64,000 nucleotides of DNA from Arenibacter sp. 6A1 (GCF_012272855.1 NZ_JAAXCQ010000004.1:186001-250000); one strand, 5' to 3'. Positions 9,004 to 18,876 are shown, counted from the first letter of the stretch. Notes: a model not told the origin generated them from the letters alone. Numbers and translations are program-made.

Positions 9004-9348
9004 TTATTTGCTATATACAGCTTCTTTTTTAAAGTGTTTCGCCAACATATAATACACCACAGCTCGGTGTTTGTTTTTTACCGAAGACCCGTATTTGTTG
9101 ACAACATTCTTTATTTCTTCCATAAGGGCAGGACTATCGCTTAATCCTAACTTTTTAATTAAGAAGTTGTTCTTCACGGTTTCCAACTCCTTGTCATCCG
9201 AACCAGAAACTTTGGAGGCATCCAAGTTATAGATAGAGGGTCCCAAACCAATGGTCACTTTGGTCAATAAGTCCAAATCTGGAGCTTCACCAAATTTTTC
9301 TTTAATATCTGCTGCGTACTTTTCGATTAATTCGTCTCTTTTGCTCAT
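9004..9348 (-). CDS. DUF2853 family protein
   Basis: 114 residues, helical and soluble. Matches DUF2853 by its overall form: MSKRDELIEKYAADIKEKFG at the start, then LLTKVTIGLGPSIYN and a C-terminal KNKHRAVVYYMLAKHFKKE. No known function. It sits 39 bases after menD in the same direction and before a terminator, so it is the last gene of the menaquinone unit; the link to the pathway is positional only. Confidence 0.88.
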   Translation of the reverse strand: MSKRDELIEKYAADIKEKFGEAPDLDLLTKVTIGLGPSIYNLDASKVSGSDDKELETVKNNFLIKKLGLSDSPALMEEIKNVVNKYGSSVKNKHRAVVYYMLAKHFKKEAVYSK

Positions 9349-9387
9349 AACTTAGAAGGTTCTATTAAATGATTGGTTTATTTTCTT

Positions 9388-11142
9388 CTAAGATATGAAA
9401 TCAAAATAATTAAGCAAAATTTTATCATTGATAAGTCTAGGGGTAGAAACCTCAAGGATTTTTGGCCTGTCCGAGGGCTGGTAAAAAATTTCAAGAGCAG
9501 CTCTTAGAGCCCCCTCATCTGAAACTTGCCCATACTCAAAGCCATACATGGTAGCCAAAGGCTCAATATTTAATTGGTGGGTGGTTTCAAAAAATCTTTC
9601 AAAATTTTCGGTCTCTGCCTTCCCCGGTAAAATTCTAAATATGCCACCTCCGTTATTATTGATCACTATAATCCTAAAATCCGGACGGGTATAACGATTC
9701 CACAAACCGTTGCTATCATACAAAAAACTTAAATCGCCCGTTATGAGTAATGTTGGGTTGTTGTCTAACAAAGCTGCTCCAATAGCTGTAGAAGTACTGC
9801 CATCTATTCCGCTTGTCCCTCGATTACAAAACACCCGTATAGAAGCATCTAAATCAAATAATTGCGCATAGCGAACCGTAGAACTATTGGCCAACTGCAA
9901 TTGATACCCTTGTGGAATAGTTTTTATAATATCATTAAAAACCAACATGTCGGAAAAAGGTATTTCCGATATAAAGGCCTGTCTTTTTAGTTGGTATTCC
10001 TGTCTTTTTTTGGCCCATTTCTGATGATAAACACTTTTTACCGGACTGGATAATGAAAATAGTTCCTTAAAAAAATTATTGGGATCCGTCTTAAAATGCT
10101 TTGTCAAACAAAAGAAGGTGTTGTAGGCTTTTTTAGCATCTACATGCCAATGATGACTTGGAGAATAGGTTCTTAAGAAAGCCTTTACCTTTTTAGAAAC
10201 AATAAGCCCCCCTAGGGTCAGGACGATATCGGGTTGCAAATCCTGAAACAATTCTTCTTTATGGTCCGATTTTTCGATAGGCGCAATGATACTATCGATA
10301 CTTGGAAAAAAATTGTCGTGATGAAGATTTGAAGTACTTTCCGTAAAAACGATTACTGATGGATCTTCCCCCAAAACCTTTAAATACGATTCCATGATTG
10401 TATTGGGATAGTTTACCCCTACCAATACAAGCTTTCGAGCCGAAGTAGACCATATTTTTGCCACTTCTTTTAAGTCCTCTGTCCAAGGATCATTTTCGAA
10501 CGTTTCCATGTCCACTTTTGGTACTACTGTAGCATCCTCCAAAACATCGTACAAAGGCTCTTCAAACGGAACATTAATGTGTACCGGACAATTTTGAGAC
10601 AATACCTCTTTAAGGGCTTCGTTTAGTTCCCCATCGTTGTATTGCTGCACGCTAGCCTGGGCGTCACTAGGGCTAAGGCCTAAAAGCTGTTCGGGAGCAT
10701 ACTTTTTTATCTTATCGGTTGCATGACCGACATCTTGCTTTAAATTAGCCGTATATCCGATATGATTTTCAAAAACATTTTCTTGCCTAATAGTCTGGCC
10801 ATCGCCTATATCTACCTTATAGCTTGGCCTATCGGCAGTGAGGACCACCAAGGGGATATCACTGTAAAAAGCTTCGGAAATAGCGGGATAATAATTTAAA
10901 AGTGCACTGCCCGAAGAACACAAAATAACGACCGGTTTTCTTGTTTGTTGAGCAATACCAAGCGCAAAAAAGGCGGCACAGCGTTCGTCTACAATACTAA
11001 AACACTCAAAATAAGGATCTTCCGAAAACCCAATGGTCAGAGGGGCATTTCGGGAGCCCGGAGAAATTATAACGTTTTTTATACCCCTTGCCTTGCAATG
11101 GTACACAACAGATTGTGCGGTAGGAATGCTCGAATATTTCAT
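9388..11142 (-). CDS. menD: 2-succinyl-5-enolpyruvyl-6-hydroxy-3-cyclohexene-1-carboxylate synthase
   Basis: 584 residues, a ThDP-dependent enzyme that adds a succinyl-semialdehyde unit from 2-oxoglutarate to isochorismate. The N-terminal pyrimidine domain opens with NVIISPGSRNAPLTIGF and has the catalytic Glu in VDERCAAFFALG near residue 53. The C-terminal domain has the ThDP/Mg signature from Gly469 (GDLSFLYDSNGLWN) to INNNGGGIFRIL. Isochorismate comes from menF just upstream (55 bases). Cytosolic; length and motifs are complete. Confidence 0.97.
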   Translation of the reverse strand: MKYSSIPTAQSVVYHCKARGIKNVIISPGSRNAPLTIGFSEDPYFECFSIVDERCAAFFALGIAQQTRKPVVILCSSGSALLNYYPAISEAFYSDIPLVVLTADRPSYKVDIGDGQTIRQENVFENHIGYTANLKQDVGHATDKIKKYAPEQLLGLSPSDAQASVQQYNDGELNEALKEVLSQNCPVHINVPFEEPLYDVLEDATVVPKVDMETFENDPWTEDLKEVAKIWSTSARKLVLVGVNYPNTIMESYLKVLGEDPSVIVFTESTSNLHHDNFFPSIDSIIAPIEKSDHKEELFQDLQPDIVLTLGGLIVSKKVKAFLRTYSPSHHWHVDAKKAYNTFFCLTKHFKTDPNNFFKELFSLSSPVKSVYHQKWAKKRQEYQLKRQAFISEIPFSDMLVFNDIIKTIPQGYQLQLANSSTVRYAQLFDLDASIRVFCNRGTSGIDGSTSTAIGAALLDNNPTLLITGDLSFLYDSNGLWNRYTRPDFRIIVINNNGGGIFRILPGKAETENFERFFETTHQLNIEPLATMYGFEYGQVSDEGALRAALEIFYQPSDRPKILEVSTPRLINDKILLNYFDFIS

Positions 11143-11197
11143 GGTGACAAAAATACAACGCCACCAATTCTAAAACCAACGCAAAGCCCTAATAGTT

Positions 11198-12307
11198 TTA
11201 ATTAAAAAGCACATTAAGCATTGTGCCACTTTTATGCTTGGTTTCCTTCCATTCGTCCTCTGGTACCGAGCCGTTGGTAATCCCCCCCCCTACATATATC
11301 ATCACCTTCTTTTCTTGCCATTGCAAACACCTGAGGTTCACGTACAAAGCCGTCTTATTCTTTACGGTTCTATACACCCTGTTTTCCTGATTGCGCCTGG
11401 GCTCTGGCCTTCTCAGGTCTTCCTTAAAATTTAATTCTCCCAAAAAGCCCGTATAATACTCCCTGTTGTAGTTCTCATTATTCAGGATAAAGGTCTTGGC
11501 TTTTAATTTTGGCAATCCACAAACTGCCGGTGTAGGATGCAAGGCACTAATAATTTCCTTCAGCCCACAGCGGCCTATCAGGCCAGAAACCGAAGTCTTT
11601 AGATGCCATAAATTACCAGCCCGTACAGCCGTAGTATCCGAGATGGTCATTGAAGTAACTTTATCGGCAAGGGCCGCTTCAATAAATTCGGTCACCATTC
11701 CTTGTTCTTCCAGCTCCTTTTTGTCCCATTGTGGCCCTTGCTCACCTACAGCCAACTTGGTCCCAGCCAAGGACATGGTCTTAAAACGCTTGTTCTCGGT
11801 TTGTAACAACATTTCTGGGGTGGCTCCCAACCACAAGCCAACGGCAGGATGGTACCAGATATAACAGAAAGCACTGGGATATTTTCGCAACAGTGCATGA
11901 AAAGTTTCTAGGGGAGTTTTTATGGTATCTACCCCTATTTTTCTAGACAAAACAACCTTGTCCAACCTTCCTTCCGCTATTTCATCCAAGCCTTTCTCTA
12001 TCATCTGAAGGTGAAAATCTTTATCCAAATCTTCAAATTCAGAGAAAATTGTAGTGTCGTTCAACAGCGAGCTTTCCTGCGGATAGGCTTGTGAAAGAAA
12101 CTCGTCTTTTTTTAATAAAACAGGACTTTGTTCGCTATCGAACGGAGCAAATACAAAGCCACTTTCCCGAAAGTCCTCTACAAAGTTTAATTCCTTATCT
12201 TTTTGAAAAATAGCCTTCACCACAAGCTCTTTCGGGTGACGATAGGCCACAAACGGATATCCTTTGTCTAATTGATCCTTTATCCTATCCAGAAAGTTTA
12301 AAAACAT
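11198..12307 (-). CDS. menF: Isochorismate synthase
   Basis: 369 residues, chorismate-binding (ADCS/isochorismate synthase) family. Turns chorismate into isochorismate, the first committed step of menaquinone synthesis. Seen are GLWLGATPEMLL, MSLAGTK, EEQGMVTEFIEAAL, the HPTPAVCGLPK motif and a C-terminal YNREYYTGFLGE followed by the Mg-site Glu. The N-terminal part is shorter than in E. coli MenF, as in many Bacteroidota. Starts one base after the stop of the MenI-like thioesterase and is followed by menD. An entC-type siderophore role is less likely given the context. Confidence 0.94.
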   Translation of the reverse strand: MFLNFLDRIKDQLDKGYPFVAYRHPKELVVKAIFQKDKELNFVEDFRESGFVFAPFDSEQSPVLLKKDEFLSQAYPQESSLLNDTTIFSEFEDLDKDFHLQMIEKGLDEIAEGRLDKVVLSRKIGVDTIKTPLETFHALLRKYPSAFCYIWYHPAVGLWLGATPEMLLQTENKRFKTMSLAGTKLAVGEQGPQWDKKELEEQGMVTEFIEAALADKVTSMTISDTTAVRAGNLWHLKTSVSGLIGRCGLKEIISALHPTPAVCGLPKLKAKTFILNNENYNREYYTGFLGELNFKEDLRRPEPRRNQENRVYRTVKNKTALYVNLRCLQWQEKKVMIYVGGGITNGSVPEDEWKETKHKSGTMLNVLFN

Positions 12308-12308
12308 A

Positions 12309-12731
12309 TTATTTCTTTTGAAGTGCTATGGTCGTTAGTTTGCAAACAGAGATTAGGTTATTTTGTGTATCCGTAATTTTTATGTCCCATATTTGGGTGG
12401 TTCGTCCCTTGTGAACAATGGTAGCCTTGGCATAAACATCGCCCGCCCGAACACTCTTTACATGATTGGCCGATATTTCTATCCCCCGCACACTTAATTC
12501 CTTTGTATTCATAAAGATATGTGCCGCCATACTGCCCACACTTTCGGCAAGCGCTACAGATGCTCCCCCGTGCAATACTCCTTCTGGTTGATGAACCTTG
12601 GAGGAAACCGGCATTTTTGCCACTAAAAAATTCTCACCAACATCGGTATAAACAATCCCCAAGGTCTCCATTAAAGTCCCCTTACTAGTATCGTTACAAA
12701 TTTTAAGAATCTTTTCCTTATATTCCTTCAT
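12309..12731 (-). CDS. menI: 1,4-dihydroxy-2-naphthoyl-CoA thioesterase-like hotdog protein
   Basis: 140 residues from the ATG at 12731; a longer frame to 12773 adds a poor N-terminal tail. It belongs to the PaaI/YdiI hotdog thioesterases, with the HGGASVALAESVGSMA helix that carries the catalytic Glu and GIEISANHVKSVRAG. The resemblance to E. coli YdiI (MenI), which hydrolyses DHNA-CoA, is strong by eye. It is the first gene of a minus-strand unit with menF and menD, one base apart from menF, which supports a menaquinone role. A broader acyl-CoA specificity cannot be ruled out. Confidence 0.82.
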   Translation of the reverse strand: MKEYKEKILKICNDTSKGTLMETLGIVYTDVGENFLVAKMPVSSKVHQPEGVLHGGASVALAESVGSMAAHIFMNTKELSVRGIEISANHVKSVRAGDVYAKATIVHKGRTTQIWDIKITDTQNNLISVCKLTTIALQKK

Positions 12732-12803
12732 TGTTCGTTTTTTTTGTAAAATTAAGCAATACCAAGCCAACAAAAGTGTTCCTTTATATCAGATTTAAGA
12801 TTT

Positions 12804-13451
12804 ATGAAGCCAATAGAAAAACAAATCTCCTACACCACTACCAACACCTACCTCAGCCTAAATACTTTAGACAAAAACACTAAAAATGTTTGGATTGTTT
12901 TTCATGGAATCGGTTTTCTAAGCAAATATTTTTTAAACTATTTTTCCCAGCTCCCCAAGGACGAGAATTATATCATTGCCCCCCAAGCGCCCTCTAAATA
13001 CTATCTAAACAACGATTATAAGCGTGTTGGCGCAAGCTGGCTCACTAGAGAGAACAGAGCATTGGAAACAAAAAACATCCTTGCTTACCTAGACAACTTA
13101 TACCAATCAGAAAACATACCATCGCATTGCAAGCTTATTATTTTAGGATTTTCCCAAGGTGTATCCATTGCCAGCCGATGGGTAGCACATAGTAAAATTC
13201 CCTGCCATCAACTCTGTTTATACGCCGGAGGGATTCCGTCCGAACTAAAACCCGAGGATTTTTATTTTTTAAAAGACCTTTCTACCCAAATAAAAATCAT
13301 TTACGGTGATCAGGATCCCTTTCTGTCTGGGCAGCGGTTGCAGGAAGAAAAACTAAAAATAGACACCCTGTTCGACGGCAAAGCTCAACTTATAAACTTT
13401 GAAGGCGGACATGTCGTAAAAAAAGACCTTATTAATAGCCTGGCAGACTAA
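12804..13451 (+). CDS. Alpha/beta hydrolase (phospholipase/carboxylesterase type)
   Basis: 215 residues, no signal peptide. Fold marks are IVFHGIG near residue 33, the nucleophile elbow GFSQGVS near residue 115, the acid in YGDQDPF near residue 171 and the final His in EGGHVV near residue 199. This is the serine esterase layout of the YpfH/carboxylesterase group, acting on short esters in the cytosol. Divergent from menI with 72 bases between the start codons, so the two share a promoter region. Natural substrate unknown. Confidence 0.85.
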   Translation: MKPIEKQISYTTTNTYLSLNTLDKNTKNVWIVFHGIGFLSKYFLNYFSQLPKDENYIIAPQAPSKYYLNNDYKRVGASWLTRENRALETKNILAYLDNLYQSENIPSHCKLIILGFSQGVSIASRWVAHSKIPCHQLCLYAGGIPSELKPEDFYFLKDLSTQIKIIYGDQDPFLSGQRLQEEKLKIDTLFDGKAQLINFEGGHVVKKDLINSLAD

Positions 13452-13845
13452 CCTACACCAACAAAAACCACCACAAAAAAATTTTTTATATCGCTTTATA
13501 CCAATTGCTTACATACTTACTCAAAGAACGTCCGAATTTCCAAACCAAATCGATTGAAAATTTTGATTAACAAAAACAAGGTCCAATTTTATACATATCC
13601 TTGTGGTAAAACCGATTGATTTTTAGGATTAAAAACCATTAATCCAAGCATTTTTTCGTACTTTTAAAAGACTACTTTCCGAGCTATTTTTCGGATAATG
13701 GACTCCGTAATTAATGTGGTCCTTAAAATTTAACAACCCTTAGGGTACGCACAGAACCCCAGTAAATAAGCTTGTTTATGAAATAATAACTGAGATTTAA
13801 AAATCCCCCCAAAAAAAATATCGAGCTGTCGCATGGTATTTAAAT
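13452..13845. other. AT-rich gap before the Crp/Fnr gene
   Basis: About 394 bases without a convincing reading frame. It is AT-rich with C-runs and A-runs. No RNA gene or transposon end was recognised. Confidence 0.5.
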
Positions 13846-13868
13846 TTGGAATCCTATAGGAATTCCAA
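13846..13868. promoter_or_regulatory. Palindrome upstream of Crp/Fnr-type gene
   Basis: TTGGAAT, CCTATAGG, then A and ATTCCAA form a nearly perfect 23-base palindrome ending 20 bases before the ATG at 13889. Position suggests autoregulation or a ribosome-site hairpin; no protein is known to bind it. Confidence 0.5.
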
Positions 13869-13888
13869 TTAACTTTAAACTAAGTTGT

Positions 13889-14617
13889 ATGAATATTGGA
13901 TTGGAGAAATATCGGTATTATTTTGAGACCTTACGAGAAAACCCCCTATTTAAAGATATCAGCAACGAATCTCTTGCTGCACTACTCAAGATATCTACCA
14001 GTCTGTATTGGGAAAAAAAAACCTGTATATTAGATACCGATAATACCTTCCATAAATTTTATATCATCATTTTCGGAAAGGTTAAAGTCTATAATTTCGA
14101 CCCACAAAACAACCGGGAACTTACCCTGAATATTTTAACCGATAGCGATATCTTTAATGTTTGCACCCTAATCAACGGCGATAGCAGTATACTCTTTTAC
14201 GAGGCCTTGGATTTTACCGAGGTATTATGGCTACCAATAGATCTAATGCGGCAATGGATGGCAGACAATCCTGCCATATACAAACCGTTCTTAAGCTATG
14301 TTGTTAAGAAAACAGAAAAACTGGAAGTGGCTGTTTCAGATTTATGCCTAAAAAACACATCGACCCGTTTGGCGAACCTTTTGGTGCAACATTTAAATAT
14401 AGCAACCAATAAAATCGAAGTTATCAACGGACTCTCCCATGACGAATTGGCCGCACTTATAGGTACTACCAGAGCCGTATTAAACAGACATCTACAAGAA
14501 TTTAAGGAAGACGGCATCCTAAAAATAAAAAGAAAAAACATAGAAATCATAGATCTCCCACTACTGATACAAAAGATGCAAACCGCCTCCACAGAGACCG
14601 CTTATTTCAAAAATTAG
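13889..14617 (+). CDS. Crp/Fnr-family transcription regulator
   Basis: 242 residues. A cyclic-nucleotide-binding-type beta barrel spans about 20-130 (FKDISNESLAALLKIS, FYIIIFGKVKVYN, ILTDSDIFNV). The dimer helix is near 140-165, and a Crp-type winged helix follows with HDELAALIGTTRAVLNRHL as the recognition unit. The N-terminal domain lacks the Arg/Glu set needed to bind cAMP as in E. coli CRP and has no Fnr cysteine cluster, so its signal is unknown. A 23-base palindrome lies just upstream. Confidence 0.92.
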   Translation: MNIGLEKYRYYFETLRENPLFKDISNESLAALLKISTSLYWEKKTCILDTDNTFHKFYIIIFGKVKVYNFDPQNNRELTLNILTDSDIFNVCTLINGDSSILFYEALDFTEVLWLPIDLMRQWMADNPAIYKPFLSYVVKKTEKLEVAVSDLCLKNTSTRLANLLVQHLNIATNKIEVINGLSHDELAALIGTTRAVLNRHLQEFKEDGILKIKRKNIEIIDLPLLIQKMQTASTETAYFKN

Positions 14618-14723
14618 CAGCGTTAATTTATTCTTAAAGAATCTCTAACTGCTACCTACGTAGCACTTTAAACAGCTATTTGCCAGTAACTTTATATAGT
14701 ATTAATTTTAAAACCCCATTATT

Positions 14724-15251
14724 ATGAAAAATACATTAATGTTGCTCGGAATACTAGGTTTTAGTCTCATGGGATTTTCCCAGGTAACCGATAACGATAA
14801 AGAGGCAAAAGAAGTAAAACTGGAAGAGGTAACCGTTACCCCTATCGTGAATTTTTCGTATCAAAATTTGGTGCGTGAAGATACCACTCCAGAATATGTT
14901 CAAAACCTACAGGACGAGGTAGCCAGGTACGACGTTACCCAAGATCCTAATTTCAACGGAGATTATGAAGCTTATGAGGTTATTTTTTCACAAACCAATG
15001 GCCGCATCATTGCTACGTATGACCAAGATGGAAAAGTAATTTCTACTTTTGAAAAATTTAAAAATGTTACGCCACCAGAATCGGTTCGAAACAGCATTTA
15101 CCAATTATATCCTAACTGGACCATCCATAAGGATATTTATAGGGTTACCTATTTTCAAGGAGAGGATGTAAAAAAGATTTATCAATTACAGGTTAGAAAA
15201 GACAATCAAAAAAAGAATATAAAAGTAGATACTAAAGGTAATATTCTTTAA
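14724..15251 (+). CDS. Secreted PepSY-like protein
   Basis: 175 residues with a clear signal peptide ending in MGFSQ. The mature domain, GRIIATYDQDGKVISTFEKF, LYPNWTIHKDIYRVTYF and KKIYQLQVRK, resembles the PepSY/BLIP-like fold common in secreted Bacteroidota proteins. It probably sits in the periplasm. No enzyme residues are seen; the role is unknown. Ends before a strong terminator at 15287. Confidence 0.72.
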   Translation: MKNTLMLLGILGFSLMGFSQVTDNDKEAKEVKLEEVTVTPIVNFSYQNLVREDTTPEYVQNLQDEVARYDVTQDPNFNGDYEAYEVIFSQTNGRIIATYDQDGKVISTFEKFKNVTPPESVRNSIYQLYPNWTIHKDIYRVTYFQGEDVKKIYQLQVRKDNQKKNIKVDTKGNIL

Positions 15252-15286
15252 ACAATACAAGAGTCAATAGCTTTCTAAACAAACCT

Positions 15287-15326
15287 ATATACTGTACATG
15301 TACCCGTGTACAGTATATTGTTTTTC
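15287..15326 (+). terminator. Rho-independent terminator after the PepSY-like gene
   Basis: ATATACTGTACA at 15287-15298 and TGTACAGTATAT at 15307-15318 form a perfect 12-bp stem with an 8-base loop, followed by TGTTTTTC. It is 35 bases past the gene stop. Confidence 0.85.
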
Positions 15327-15409
15327 ACAATACCCATCCAACAACAATTGGCATACCAACTTGTTACATCAATAATCTTTAGAAACAAAAAACAGTCTGC
15401 TTAGAGGGC

Positions 15410-16354
15410 TTACTTTTTACTCTTGACGACTTCTTTTTCAAAATATTTAATTTTCCGGCTGATATAGGTGTTGTCGGGAGTAATGACCTGTCTTATCCAA
15501 TTTCCTTTCTCTCCACTATCAAACTGGTAAATATAATTCTTTACAGATTCTGCTTTTCCTTTTTTAGTCCTCACGGAAACTAATACATTGTTAGTGTCAT
15601 AGGTATAAAACTTGCTTTCCAAGGGAACAAAACCGTTTTGGTCCTCTCGGTAAACCTCTTTTTTCTCGAATAACAAGGCGCCATTATTGGAGTAAATTTG
15701 CTCAAAAGCCAAATGCGGTTCTCCGTCCAGGTATTCCTTGGTTTGTACCTTTTTCTGTTCTTTCTTATTAGATACTTTAACAGTAGCGGTAGTAACCCTT
15801 TTAAGAATAACATCGTTTAAATAAAATGTCTTGGTAAACGCTCCATTACTCTCTTCGTAGGTAACGGTTGTTTCATCTACACCGCTATCGTTCATACGTT
15901 TAATGGTTTTTAGTTTCCCCGCTTCATTATAAATATATTCGTATTGATCTAAAAACTCCTTGCTATAAGAAAATATTCGTTCTGTTACTTTTTTGGTATC
16001 GGTAGTATCTGTTTTATAAAAATTGGCAATGGAGGTGTTTTTAACAAATTGGCCATCCCTGTAATTCTCCAATCTCTTTTCCAAAATACTGTTACCCTGA
16101 AGTTTATAAATCGTAATATCGTAATCGGACTCATTGTAACGGGTCACAGATTTAATCAAATATCCCTGCTTATTAAACACGTATTCTTCTTTTCCATAAC
16201 TCGTAATCACCATACAGGATTGTACGGGTCCTTTCAGATCAAAATCCTTCACTGTAAACACTTCCAATTCTTGCGCCATAGCCACTGGTCCAAAAAAGAA
16301 AGTCCCTACACTTAAAAGCGCGCAAAATATAGCTGTAACGAAATTTTTTTCCAT
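15410..16354 (-). CDS. Secreted YD-repeat-like protein of unknown function
   Basis: 314 residues with a signal peptide (cleavage likely at AMAQ). The mature part is made of beta-rich repeats that read like YD/RHS-type units: YGKEEYVFNKQGYLIKSVTR, YIYNEAGKLKTIKRMNDSG, YSNNGALLFEKKEVY and YTYDTNNVLVSVRTKKG. These wind into antiparallel sheets and are common in exported Bacteroidota proteins. There is no large RHS shell or toxin end. Probably periplasmic or surface; function unknown. Convergent with the PepSY-like gene. Confidence 0.7.
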   Translation of the reverse strand: MEKNFVTAIFCALLSVGTFFFGPVAMAQELEVFTVKDFDLKGPVQSCMVITSYGKEEYVFNKQGYLIKSVTRYNESDYDITIYKLQGNSILEKRLENYRDGQFVKNTSIANFYKTDTTDTKKVTERIFSYSKEFLDQYEYIYNEAGKLKTIKRMNDSGVDETTVTYEESNGAFTKTFYLNDVILKRVTTATVKVSNKKEQKKVQTKEYLDGEPHLAFEQIYSNNGALLFEKKEVYREDQNGFVPLESKFYTYDTNNVLVSVRTKKGKAESVKNYIYQFDSGEKGNWIRQVITPDNTYISRKIKYFEKEVVKSKK

Positions 16355-16371
16355 AGGTCAAAATTAGGCTT

Positions 16372-16647
16372 AATTAAGCCATAATAAAAACAAATTCCAC
16401 AACAAAATAAGGTATTAACATTAAAAGACTACCCCATATTCCGCTTAAAAAACTTCCACATAAAATCTCCATGGGCTTCGAGGGGAATTCACAATAAGTT
16501 TGGATAAAATTATGGGTTTTGAAGAATTGTTGCGGTTATTTGAACTTGCCTGCCTTAAAAACAAGTATTCCTAGGGGCTCGTTATATTCTCCGTTCCTAT
16601 AAAGTTACATTCAGCTAAGTTTTCTTTTTTTGTCGGCAGAATTTTAT
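16372..16647. other. Non-coding stretch between YD-repeat gene and dispersed repeat
   Basis: No coding frame or RNA gene was recognised. The first bases must hold the promoter of the minus-strand YD-repeat gene. Confidence 0.4.
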
Positions 16648-16736
16648 GCGTTAGGGACAGCGGCGGCATCCCCGCAGCGAAGCAAGGGATAGAGCCAATG
16701 GCCCGCCCGACGAAGGAGGGAACGCCCAAATTATTT
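16648..16736 (+). repeat. Dispersed ~88-bp GC-rich repeat, copy 1
   Basis: Starts GCGTTAGGGAC and ends GGGAACGCCCAAATTA. Aligns by eye over its whole length with copies at 34839 and (inverted) 38352. Much richer in GC than its surroundings; its ends GCGTT and AACGC could pair. Lies downstream of dnaK. Confidence 0.9.
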
Positions 16737-16841
16737 TACTATAGCGCTATGGCAATACGAATTGAAGCCCTACTTCTTGTACCCACCACAAAAATATCAT
16801 GGCTTCTACAATAGGGCTGTTGTATATGCCAGAAAAACAAA

Positions 16842-16871
16842 AACCCCTTCAAAATTTCTTTTGAAGGGGTT
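16842..16871 (-). terminator. Rho-independent terminator of dnaK
   Basis: AACCCCTTCAAAA and TTTTGAAGGGGTT form a 13-bp perfect stem with a 4-base loop; on the minus strand a T-rich run (TTTTGTTTTT) follows. It begins 24 bases past the dnaK stop. Confidence 0.93.
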
Positions 16872-16894
16872 CGTTATATAAATAAGATCCGTGA

Positions 16895-18799
16895 TTACTT
16901 CACTTCTTCAAAATCTACATCTTCTACATTGTCGGCGTCTTTCTTAGTGTCACCGGCAGCTGTATCAGCACCTGCAGGAGCACCTTGCTGTCCTTCTGCT
17001 TGCGCTTTGTACATTTCTTCTGAAGCTACTTTCCACGCTTCGTTAATTTTATCCAAAGCAGGAGTAATTACAGCTATATCTTTAGACTCATAAGCAGCCT
17101 TAAGTTCTGTCAAAGCTTCTTCGATAGGCTTTTTCTTATCATCAGATAATTTTTCACCAAATTCGGCCAATTGCTTTTCTGTTTGGAAGATCATTCCATC
17201 TGCCTCATTTAATTTATCGGCAGTTTCCTTAGCTTTTTTATCTGCTTCAGCATTCGCTTCAGCTTCGGCCTTCATTTTCTTGATCTCTTCTTCGGTCAAA
17301 CCAGAAGAAGCTTCAATTCTAATGTCTTGGCTCTTGTTGGTAGCTTTGTCCGTAGCAGATACTTTAATAATACCATTGGCATCGATATCGAAAGTCACCT
17401 CAATTTGTGGAGTTCCTCTTTGTGCTGGTGGAATACCGTCTAAATGGAAACGACCGATAGTTTTGTTATCGTTGGCCATTGGGCGCTCTCCTTGCAAAAC
17501 ATGGATTTCTACTGATGGCTGGTTGTCTGCCGCCGTAGAGAATACCTGAGATTTTTTAGTAGGGATAGTTGTGTTAGCTTCGATTAATTTCGTCATTACA
17601 CTTCCCATGGTTTCAATACCTAGAGACAAAGGAGTAACATCTAACAACAATACATCCTTTACATCTCCAGTAAGTACACCACCTTGAATAGCAGCACCAA
17701 CGGCAACTACCTCATCTGGGTTTACTCCTTTAGATGGTTTTTTCCCGAAGAATTTCTCTACTGCTTCTTGTACTGCAGGAATCCTTGTAGAACCACCCAC
17801 TAAAATAATTTCATCAATATCACTCTTAGACAATCCAGCTGCTTTTAAGGCAGAGGCACAAGGAGCGATAGTTCTTTCTACTAAATCAGCAATTAACTGC
17901 TCAAATTTAGATTTTGTCAAAGTACGTACCAAATGCTTAGGTCCTGTAGCAGTTGCTGTAACATATGGCAAGTTTACTTCTGTCTGTCCTGTAGAAGACA
18001 ATTCTATTTTTGCTTTTTCAGCAGCTTCTCTCAAACGTTGTAAAGCCATAGCGTCTTTACGCAAGTCAATTCCTTCCTCAGCGTTAAACTCATCGGCCAA
18101 CCAATCAATGATTTTTTGGTCAACATCATCACCACCTAAATGCGTATCTCCTTCAGTAGACAATACTTCAAAAACACCATCTCCTAATTCCAGGATAGAA
18201 ACATCATGTGTACCACCACCAAAATCAAAAACAACGATTTTTTGGTCGGTATCTTTTTTATCCATACCGTAAGCCAAAGAAGCAGCGGTTGGTTCGTTAA
18301 TAATACGCTCTACCGTTAAACCAGCAATTTCACCAGCTTCCTTGGTAGCTTGTCTTTGCGCATCGTTAAAATAAGCAGGAACAGTAATTACCGCTCTACT
18401 TACAGTTTGTCCCAAGTAATCCTCGGCAGTCTTCTTCATTTTTTGAAGAATCATTGCAGACAATTCTTGTGGCGAATATAAACGACCATCGATATCTACT
18501 CTAGGCGTATCGTTATCTCCTTTTACCACTTTATAAGGTACTCTATCGGCTTCTTTAGAAGACTCAGAGAATTTGTTCCCCATAAAACGTTTGATGGAAT
18601 AAATGGTTTTCTCCGGATTCGTTACCGCCTGTCTTTTTGCAGGATCTCCTACCTTAATCTCACCGCCATCTACAAACGCAATTACAGATGGAGTAGTTCT
18701 TTTTCCTTCTGCATTTGGAATTACAACAGCTTCGTTACCTTCCATTACAGAAACACAAGAGTTTGTTGTTCCTAAATCTATTCCAATAATCTTACTCAT
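16895..18799 (-). CDS. dnaK: Molecular chaperone Hsp70
   Basis: 634 residues. ATPase domain from [18 protein letters not shown] at the N terminus, through [18 protein letters not shown] and [13 protein letters not shown]. The substrate domain begins near [13 protein letters not shown], and the lid has an Ala/Gly-rich tail ending [11 protein letters not shown]. Folds and protects proteins with DnaJ and GrpE in the cytosol, neither of which is encoded next to it. Monocistronic: a terminator follows and a 580-base gap with palindromes precedes it. The upstream GACA-N3-TGTC element recurs before clpB. Confidence 0.99.
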   Translation of the reverse strand: MSKIIGIDLGTTNSCVSVMEGNEAVVIPNAEGKRTTPSVIAFVDGGEIKVGDPAKRQAVTNPEKTIYSIKRFMGNKFSESSKEADRVPYKVVKGDNDTPRVDIDGRLYSPQELSAMILQKMKKTAEDYLGQTVSRAVITVPAYFNDAQRQATKEAGEIAGLTVERIINEPTAASLAYGMDKKDTDQKIVVFDFGGGTHDVSILELGDGVFEVLSTEGDTHLGGDDVDQKIIDWLADEFNAEEGIDLRKDAMALQRLREAAEKAKIELSSTGQTEVNLPYVTATATGPKHLVRTLTKSKFEQLIADLVERTIAPCASALKAAGLSKSDIDEIILVGGSTRIPAVQEAVEKFFGKKPSKGVNPDEVVAVGAAIQGGVLTGDVKDVLLLDVTPLSLGIETMGSVMTKLIEANTTIPTKKSQVFSTAADNQPSVEIHVLQGERPMANDNKTIGRFHLDGIPPAQRGTPQIEVTFDIDANGIIKVSATDKATNKSQDIRIEASSGLTEEEIKKMKAEAEANAEADKKAKETADKLNEADGMIFQTEKQLAEFGEKLSDDKKKPIEEALTELKAAYESKDIAVITPALDKINEAWKVASEEMYKAQAEGQQGAPAGADTAAGDTKKDADNVEDVDFEEVK

Positions 18800-18876
18800 T
18801 TTTATATATTTACTATGTTGAAAATTCTTTTAATACTCGTGCTATATAAGTCAAGGATTGTGCCATGACATTAAAT

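Noticed and set aside
16355-16894. Insertion sequence or integrated element
   Set aside because: Only the dispersed 88-bp repeat is present; no transposase, target duplication or terminal repeats were seen.
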